From: Inhella inkyongensis
GTDB taxonomy: Bacteria; Pseudomonadota; Gammaproteobacteria; Burkholderiales; Burkholderiaceae_C
Reading direction: 5' to 3'
DNA length: 64,000 nt
NCBI RefSeq assembly: GCF_005952805.1
Contig: NZ_CP040709.1
Coordinates: 3,286,001 to 3,350,000, forward strand
A program made the translations under genes and the position numbers. The notes under the pieces are model-generated. The model saw only the letters and a list, made by a program, of their open reading frames with translations, did not search any database and was not told the DNA's origin. Below, piece by piece: positions 58,808 to 64,000 of this stretch; the first letter of the stretch is position 1; every line of letters starts with the position of its first letter.

Positions 58808-59883
58808 TCGTAGAACCTCCGCATCGCCAGGCCGCAGGCAGTCAGATAGGAGGCAGCTTCGCGCTGCACTCGGCCTTCACGCACTGCGGCGCCAATCACC
58901 ATGTTTTCAAAGGGATTGACCACCATACAGGCGAAGCCGGTCAGATCGGTGACGCGCTCCTTGAGCCCGCTGAGTGTGGCCGTGCCTCCAGTGAGCATCA
59001 CGTAATGAACCTTGTGATGCGGCGTACTGGTGAAAAAGTACTGCAAGGCTCGGCCGATCTCTTGCGACAGGCTGTCGACAAAAGGATCAAGCACCTGGGT
59101 TGCATAGTCCTCAGGCAAATCACCGCTGAGCTTCTTTTGCTCGGCCTCTTCGAATGAGAGTCCGTACTGCCGCGAAATCAACTGCGTGAGCTGAGCCCCA
59201 CCGAAGGCCTGATCGCGGTCGTACAGCAACTCGTCGTCGCGCAGCACCTTGAGGCTGGTGGTGTCAGCGCCAATCTCAAACAAGGCCACCAGCGCATCCT
59301 TGCCCTCGCCTGGCAGGGCTTGAATCAGTCGGCCCATGGCAAGGCGCGAGGCATGCGATTCAACGTCCAGCACCATGGGCTTGAGACCTGCGGCCTCAGC
59401 CAGACCTTGGCGATCTTGCACACGGTCCTTGCGCGAAGCCGCGATCAGCACCTCGACATCCCCCACGGAAGTGGGGCTGGGACCAAGGACGCAAAAATCC
59501 AGGCTCACCTCATCCAAAGAAAAGGGGATGTACTGGTTGGCCTCCGCCTCGACCTGCATCTCCATTTCTTCCTCGCGCAGGCCGGCGGGCAGCATGATCT
59601 TCTTGGTGATCACCGCTGAGGCTGGCATGGCCAGGGCTGCCTGACGCGTGCGGGTGCCACTCTTGGTCAGCAGCTTACGGATCACGTCGGCCACCTCGTC
59701 GAACTTCTCGACGTGCCCGTCAACGATCCAGCCCTTCTCAAAGGCCTCCGAGGCGAAGCGCTCCAACACCCATTCACCGGCTTTGTTCTGGCTCAATTCG
59801 ACCAGCTTGACGCTGGAGGAACTGATATCCAAACCCAGCATAGGTGGGTGCTTGCGCCCCATCAAATCGTCCAGTATCCCCAT
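58804..59883 (-). CDS. pilM: Type IV pilus actin-like ATPase PilM
   Basis: A 359-residue FtsA/actin-like cytoplasmic protein that binds ATP and recruits PilN. Visible family motifs are LGLDISSSSVKLVEL near residue 16, the ATPase segments EIGADTTSL and MLTGGTATL, and the C-terminal NPFENM. It opens pilMNOPQ and is divergent from mrcA, the conserved arrangement in proteobacteria. Confidence 0.97.
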   Translation of the reverse strand: MGILDDLMGRKHPPMLGLDISSSSVKLVELSQNKAGEWVLERFASEAFEKGWIVDGHVEKFDEVADVIRKLLTKSGTRTRQAALAMPASAVITKKIMLPAGLREEEMEMQVEAEANQYIPFSLDEVSLDFCVLGPSPTSVGDVEVLIAASRKDRVQDRQGLAEAAGLKPMVLDVESHASRLAMGRLIQALPGEGKDALVALFEIGADTTSLKVLRDDELLYDRDQAFGGAQLTQLISRQYGLSFEEAEQKKLSGDLPEDYATQVLDPFVDSLSQEIGRALQYFFTSTPHHKVHYVMLTGGTATLSGLKERVTDLTGFACMVVNPFENMVIGAAVREGRVQREAASYLTACGLAMRRFYE

Positions 59884-60093
59884 GCCGACACCCTTTGGCC
59901 CGGGCTGGGCCTTGACTTAAGAACTTACTTGCATGCTAGCAGTAAAGCCTTTGTGGCCTAAGGCTTTCCAGTCATCAGGCATTACCCTGCGTTGCGTTGC
60001 GTCGACGGCCCAAAGCCAGGCTGTAACGGCCTGTGTGCATTCGCGAGCAGCGGTGAATCCGTGCTCGCGACGCTTTCTATAATCCGCGCGCTC
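59884..60093 (+). promoter_or_regulatory. Divergent intergenic region pilM / mrcA
   Basis: This 210-bp segment must carry both promoters. On the plus strand a perfect TATAAT (60078-60083) lies ten bases before the mrcA ATG, implying a very short leader; no clear -35 is present. A 7-bp inverted repeat (AAAGCCT at 59944-59950, AGGCTTT at 59961-59967) near the middle could be an operator or a small hairpin. No confident pilM promoter was found. Confidence 0.45.
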
Positions 60094-62442
60094 ATGAGTT
60101 CCCAGCCCGCGTCTGAATCCTTTACCTCCACCAGACGCCTGTCAGGCGTGAGTCGCATTGCGCTGCGCTTGGTGGCCCTTGTTCTGGCCGCGCTGCTGGC
60201 TCTGCTGATGGGGCTGGCGCTGGTGCTGGCTACCGCCTATCCCAATTTGCCCGATGTTTCGGGGCTGAGCGACTATCGACCCCATCAACCGCTACGGATC
60301 TGGTCGGCCGAAGGGCGGCTGCTGGCGGAGTTCGGCGAGGAGCGGCGCCAATACCGCCCCATCGACGCGATTCCCAAAGTGATGCAGGACGCCGTGCTGG
60401 CGATCGAGGACGCCCGTTTCTACGAGCACGGGGGCATTGACTATCTCGGTATCGTGCGGGCCGGCTTGGCGAATTTGGCCGAATCTCGCAGCCAAGGGGC
60501 GTCCACCATCACCATGCAGGTAGCACGCAATTTCTACCTCAGCTCCGAGAAAACCCTAGCCCGAAAGATCTACGAGATTCTGCTGGCGCTGCGCATTGAG
60601 TCGACCTTGAGCAAGCGCAAGATTCTTGAGGTCTACATGAACCAAATCTTTCTGGGGCATCGGGCCTATGGCTTTGCCGCCGCCAGCGAGGTTTACTTTG
60701 GCAAACCCCTGGAAAAGCTCAGCGCCGCTGAGGCCGCCATGCTGGCGGGGCTTCCCAAGGCGCCGTCGGCCTACAACCCGATTGCCAACCCCAAGCGAGC
60801 GCGCATTCGGCAGCAGTACATCCTGGATCGCATGCTGGAGAACGGCTTTCTGAGCGCCGAGCAGCACAAGGCCGCAAAGGCTGAGGAATTGCAGATCCGC
60901 CGCAACAAGGTCGCGCAGTCGGGCTCCGACTACGCCGCCGAAGCTGCACGTCAGTTGCTCTTGGCGCGCTATGGCAACGATCTCTACTCGCGCGGCCTGA
61001 ATGTGACCCTGAGCGTACGCGCTGACGAGCAGGAAGTGGCCTATAAGGCCCTGCGCAAGGGCCTGCTGGAGTACGAGCGCCGCCAGTTCTATCGCGGCCC
61101 CGAGGCCCATGTCGACCTACCTGCCGACAACCAAAAGCTGGATGCACGGGTTGCCGAAGCCCTGGCCGATCACCCGCCCAATGGCGAGCTGCTGGCGGCG
61201 GTGGTGCTGGAGGCCAGCCCACGCAAGGTCGTGGTCATGATGCAGGGAGGCGAGTCCGTCAGCATCGCTGGCGCTGGCCTCAAACCGGTGGCCTCAGGCC
61301 TGGCCGAGCGCGGCGACCCCAAGATCCAAATTCGGCGTGGCGCCGTCGTGCGCGTCGTGGCCGACGCCAAGGGCGAGTGGACGCTGACGCAGACGCCCGA
61401 GGTGGAAGGCGCGTTGGTAGCCCTGGACCCCCGCACGGGTGCGGTGCGCGCCATGGTGGGGGGTTTTGACTTCAACAAGAACAAGTTCAACCACGTGACC
61501 CAGGCTTGGCGCCAACCCGGCTCCAGCTTCAAGCCCTTCATCTACTCGGCCGCACTGGAGAAGGGCTTCACCGGCGCCACCATCGTCAATGACGCCCCGC
61601 TGTTCTTTGACGCAGGCACCACCGGCAGTCAGGCCTGGGAACCCAAGAACTACGACGGCACCTATGACGGGCCGATGAGCCTGCGGCGCGCGCTGGCCAA
61701 GTCCAAAAACATGGTCTCCATCCGCGTGCTGCGCTCAGTAGGCGCACGCGAGGCCCAAGACTGGATCGGCCGCTTTGGTTTCGCCGCAGAGAAACACCCG
61801 GCCTATCTGACCATGGCCCTGGGCGCCGGATCCGTGACCCCATTGCAGATGGCCGAGGGTTATTCGGTCTTTGCCAATGGCGGTCATCGGGTGGGCTCCA
61901 GCCTGATCCAAAAGGTGGTGGACGACAAAGGGCAGTTGTTGTTCGAAGCGCGCGCACCCGCGCTGGACGAAAGCAATCGCGCGGTCGACGCCCGCAATGC
62001 CTTCTTGATGAGCAGCCTGCTACAGGAAGTCACTCGCAGCGGCACGGCCGCCCGCGCCCAGGGCACGCTCAAGCGCCCAGATTTATACGGAAAGACCGGC
62101 ACCACCAATGACTCGATGGATGCCTGGTTTGCCGGCTATCAACCCAGCCTGGTGACGGTAGTCTGGGTCGGTTACGACCAACCGCGCAAGCTGGGCAGCC
62201 GCGAAACCGGGGGTGGGCTTGCCCTGCCGATCTGGATCGACTTCATGCAGTTCGCCCTGCGCTCAACCGCCGTGGCCGAGATTGCCCCGCCCGAAGGCGT
62301 CGTACAAATTGGCGGCGAGTGGTACTTCGACGAGTTCGTCGGGGACCGCGGTGTCAGCGGCCTGGAGCCCGAGGAGCCCAACTCCCCTCCTCCGGCCAAC
62401 GCCGAAGAGAAAAAGGGCATCCTCGATTTGTTCAAGCAGTGA
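60094..62442 (+). CDS. mrcA: Penicillin-binding protein 1A
   Basis: A 782-residue bifunctional class A penicillin-binding protein with one N-terminal membrane segment (about 28-50). The glycosyltransferase catalytic Glu is in AIEDARFYEHGG, with QGASTITMQVARN following. The transpeptidase active Ser477 is in GSSFKPF, with SKN and KTGTTND motifs downstream. An OB-like insert lies between the two domains. The gene is divergent from pilM, as in E. coli and most relatives. The shorter start is preferred over upstream in-frame ATG codons because of the TATAAT just before it. Confidence 0.95.
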   Translation: MSSQPASESFTSTRRLSGVSRIALRLVALVLAALLALLMGLALVLATAYPNLPDVSGLSDYRPHQPLRIWSAEGRLLAEFGEERRQYRPIDAIPKVMQDAVLAIEDARFYEHGGIDYLGIVRAGLANLAESRSQGASTITMQVARNFYLSSEKTLARKIYEILLALRIESTLSKRKILEVYMNQIFLGHRAYGFAAASEVYFGKPLEKLSAAEAAMLAGLPKAPSAYNPIANPKRARIRQQYILDRMLENGFLSAEQHKAAKAEELQIRRNKVAQSGSDYAAEAARQLLLARYGNDLYSRGLNVTLSVRADEQEVAYKALRKGLLEYERRQFYRGPEAHVDLPADNQKLDARVAEALADHPPNGELLAAVVLEASPRKVVVMMQGGESVSIAGAGLKPVASGLAERGDPKIQIRRGAVVRVVADAKGEWTLTQTPEVEGALVALDPRTGAVRAMVGGFDFNKNKFNHVTQAWRQPGSSFKPFIYSAALEKGFTGATIVNDAPLFFDAGTTGSQAWEPKNYDGTYDGPMSLRRALAKSKNMVSIRVLRSVGAREAQDWIGRFGFAAEKHPAYLTMALGAGSVTPLQMAEGYSVFANGGHRVGSSLIQKVVDDKGQLLFEARAPALDESNRAVDARNAFLMSSLLQEVTRSGTAARAQGTLKRPDLYGKTGTTNDSMDAWFAGYQPSLVTVVWVGYDQPRKLGSRETGGGLALPIWIDFMQFALRSTAVAEIAPPEGVVQIGGEWYFDEFVGDRGVSGLEPEEPNSPPPANAEEKKGILDLFKQ

Positions 62443-62773
62443 GCTGCAAGGGCCGGCCGGCCTGCCGGCTGGCCTGTTCGTCAAACACCTGCTCAAAGGT
62501 TTGCGCCGTCTTGGTGTCGCGCCAGGCCATATCAACCCAGCGGAAGTGAAAACCACCCGCACGGCTGGCCAGCCAGATTTCGTGCAGCGGCGGCTGCTTG
62601 TTGATCACCAGTTTGCTGCGATCGGGAAAGCTCAGTTCCAGCAAGCCACCGGCACGCTGGGTGTCGATGTCGATCACATCGTCCTCCAGCCAGCGGTCCA
62701 TCTGGGTTTCCAGCCTGCGCAGCAAGGCGTCGGCCTGCGCGTGGTACTCGCTGTCGGTCATCGAAAGGGTCAT
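62432..62773 (-). CDS. cyaY: Frataxin homologue CyaY
   Basis: CyaY binds iron and modulates IscS-dependent Fe-S cluster assembly. The 113-residue protein has the acidic ridge in helix 1 (Asp/Glu in the RWLEDDVIDIDTQ region), a core sheet (LLELSFPDRSKLVINKQPPLHEIWLA) and GGFHFRW. Its 3' end overlaps that of mrcA by 11 bases (convergent). A second in-frame ATG four codons on (MTDSEYH) gives the usual N-terminus. It is divergent from lptM, the same pairing as in E. coli. Confidence 0.96.
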   Translation of the reverse strand: MTLSMTDSEYHAQADALLRRLETQMDRWLEDDVIDIDTQRAGGLLELSFPDRSKLVINKQPPLHEIWLASRAGGFHFRWVDMAWRDTKTAQTFEQVFDEQASRQAGRPLQLTA

Positions 62774-62796
62774 GGGGCAAACCTACACTGCGGTCT

Positions 62797-62940
62797 ATGA
62801 ATGCCTTCAGTGTAGAAAGTCGGCCCGCAACGGGCCGCAAACTGGTGATCTTGGCCCTGCTGGGCGCGCTGGCAATGCTGGCTGGCTGCGGCCAAAAAGG
62901 GCCGCTGCGGCTGCCGCCACAGGGTCACTCCACTCAATAG
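62797..62940 (+). CDS. lptM: LptM-like small lipoprotein (YifL family)
   Basis: A 47-codon gene that is easily missed. The product has a signal sequence (KLVILALLGALAMLAGC, with lipobox LAGC) and, directly after the lipid-bearing Cys, the diagnostic GQKGPL motif of LptM/YifL, followed by RLPPQ. LptM assists assembly of the LptD-LptE LPS translocon in E. coli. The divergence from cyaY matches the E. coli arrangement. A TACACT hexamer lies seven bases upstream of the ATG and no ribosome binding site is obvious, so the message may be leaderless. The stop codon lies inside a 9-bp tandem repeat. Confidence 0.88.
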   Translation: MNAFSVESRPATGRKLVILALLGALAMLAGCGQKGPLRLPPQGHSTQ

Positions 62941-62968
62941 GCTCAATAGGCTCAATAGGCTCAATAGG
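62933..62968 (+). repeat. 9-bp tandem repeat, four copies (CTCAATAGG)
   Basis: Four exact head-to-tail copies of CTCAATAGG. The first copy supplies the last codons and the TAG stop of lptM; the rest lie in the gap before the ABC transporter gene. Since the unit is a multiple of three and each copy carries an in-frame TAG, changes in copy number should not alter the protein. Confidence 0.95.
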
Positions 62969-62987
62969 CCCGCAAGCCAGCCACTGA

Positions 62988-63980
62988 TCAGGCTCGGCCT
63001 TCCGCCACCGCGTGGCAGGCCACCTGAACACCCTGGAAGCTCATCAGCGCCGGGCGCTCCGTCTTGCAGCGCTCATTGGCCAACGGGCAGCGCGGATGAA
63101 AGCTGCAGCCCGACGGCGGATTGAGCGGGTTGGGCACTTCACCCTGCACCGCCACGCGCTGGCGGCCCGTCATGTGGATGTCGGGAATCGCGTCCAGCAG
63201 CATGCGGGTGTAGGGGTGCCGCGGCCGAGCAAAGAGTTCGCCCTTTTCGGACAGCTCCACCAGACGGCCCAGGTACATCACGCCGATCTGATCCGCCATA
63301 TGCCGCACCACCGCGAGGTTGTGCGAAATGAAGAGGTAGGTCAGACCCTGGCGCTGCTGCAACTCCTTCATGATGTTCAGCACCTGCGCCTGCACCGACA
63401 CATCGAGGGCGCTGGTGGGCTCATCACACACCAAGAACTCGGGTTCGGTGGCCAACGCCCGCGCGATCGAGATGCGCTGGCGCTGCCCGCCCGAGAACTG
63501 GTGCGGGAACTTCTCGCTATCCAACGGATTCAGGCCCACCAGGCTGAGCAGCTCGGCCACCCGGGCACGAATGGCTGCCGGGTCGGTCAGCAGACCCTGC
63601 TCAGTCAGCGGCTCCGCCACGATCTCACCCACCTTCCAGCGCGGGTTCAGGCTGGCATAGGGGTCCTGGAAGATCATCTGCAAGCGCCGGCGCAGATCGC
63701 GCGCATCTTTGGCCGCGAACCACTCGGCCGTGTTGCGCCCATCAAAAGCGATCTGCCCGGCGCTGGGTTGGTAGAGCCCCACCAGCAGGCGCGCCACCGT
63801 GCTCTTGCCGCAACCTGACTCGCCCACAAGGGCCAGGGTCTTGCCCTTGGGGATGGAGAAGCTGACGCCGTCCACCGCATGCACGAATTGGCGCGGCTTG
63901 CCCTCGATCACGCGATTAAGCCAGGGCGGCGATACATCAAAGCGCATCGCCAGGTCTTGCACTTGAACCAGATCCGTCAT
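62988..63980 (-). CDS. Peptide ABC transporter ATP-binding protein (DppF/OppF type)
   Basis: A 330-residue ATPase of the dipeptide/oligopeptide/nickel importers. Walker A is GESGCGKST near residue 54, the signature is [14 protein letters not shown], Walker B is [12 protein letters not shown], and the C-terminal oligo_HPY region contains [14 protein letters not shown] with the cysteines typical of these ATPases. The ATG overlaps an upstream stop codon (TGATG), so a second component, probably the partner ATPase, precedes it outside the window. The specific substrate is unknown. Confidence 0.94.
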   Translation of the reverse strand: MTDLVQVQDLAMRFDVSPPWLNRVIEGKPRQFVHAVDGVSFSIPKGKTLALVGESGCGKSTVARLLVGLYQPSAGQIAFDGRNTAEWFAAKDARDLRRRLQMIFQDPYASLNPRWKVGEIVAEPLTEQGLLTDPAAIRARVAELLSLVGLNPLDSEKFPHQFSGGQRQRISIARALATEPEFLVCDEPTSALDVSVQAQVLNIMKELQQRQGLTYLFISHNLAVVRHMADQIGVMYLGRLVELSEKGELFARPRHPYTRMLLDAIPDIHMTGRQRVAVQGEVPNPLNPPSGCSFHPRCPLANERCKTERPALMSFQGVQVACHAVAEGRA

Positions 63981-64000
63981 CACTGCGCTTCCGCCTGATG
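63980..64000 (-). CDS. 3' end of an upstream gene, probably the partner DppD/OppD ATPase
   Basis: On the minus strand the last six sense codons (His-Gln-Ala-Glu-Ala-Gln) and TGA of a gene entering from the right edge are visible. The stop overlaps the start of the DppF-like gene. The DppD/OppD identity is inferred from the usual order of these operons. Confidence 0.45.
   Translation of the reverse strand, partial: HQAEAQ

Noticed and set aside
62933..62968. Tandem repeat considered as a CRISPR fragment
   Set aside because: The units are 9 bp and directly adjacent, without spacers, and no cas genes are present.

Overview
The window is a GC-rich chromosomal segment from a betaproteobacterium. 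Gene order points to the Burkholderiales, probably the Roseateles/Ideonella/Inhella-like branch. The main arguments are four conserved blocks: ispB facing rplU-rpmA-obg-proB, the pilMNOPQ to aroK-aroB-dgt-gltBD order divergent from a class A penicillin-binding protein, an mla operon that carries mlaA internally, and zwf-hexR next to tal-pgi. The genus is an inference; no rRNA is present. The only RNA gene is a tRNA-Pro(CGG).

Layout, 1-9 kb: the end of a GMC oxidoreductase, an amidase, a small membrane-anchored protein with two L7/L12-like motifs, then a tightly overlapping hemA-GNAT-prfA-prmC operon, a small outer-membrane protein, grxD-ubiX and a NorE/NorF-like pair of membrane proteins. 9-16.4 kb: a lytic transglycosylase and proS (minus), rppH (plus), then proB-obg-rpmA-rplU (minus) divergent from ispB, and tRNA-Pro. 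16.6-22.1 kb: type IV pilus assembly pilB-pilC-pilD followed by coaE-zapD-yacG. 22-29.5 kb: central carbon genes, tal-pgi-HAD on the minus strand and zwf-hexR on the plus strand, separated by a secreted S8 protease; a HexR-like operator lies upstream of zwf. 29.5-33.4 kb: the phospholipid-trafficking operon mlaFEDACB.

33.5-41.9 kb: the pilus tip and minor pilin operon pilE-fimT-pilV-pilW-pilX-pilY1, ending in a TonB-like gene. This block is visibly more AT-rich than its surroundings. 42.5-48.7 kb: gltBD. 48.8-49.6 kb: a REP-associated tyrosine transposase flanked by short inverted repeats. 49.6-52.4 kb: dgt-aroB-aroK. 52.4-59.9 kb: pilMNOPQ, ending in an AT-rich gene for an Ig-like-repeat lipoprotein with an EF-hand-like segment. 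60-62.4 kb: mrcA. Last come lptM facing cyaY, and an oligopeptide ABC transporter ATPase at the right edge.

Three separate loci (pilBCD, the minor pilin/pilY1 operon, pilMNOPQ) supply most of a type IV pilus machine. PilT and other motor or regulatory genes are not in the window. The less ordinary content sits in the exposed or accessory parts of this system: PilY1 with a Thr-rich insert and no recognisable metal loop before its YAGDL motif, the coupled TonB-like protein, and the Ig-like/EF-hand lipoprotein. Most genes overlap by 1-4 bases at stop-start junctions, and TTG or GTG starts are frequent.
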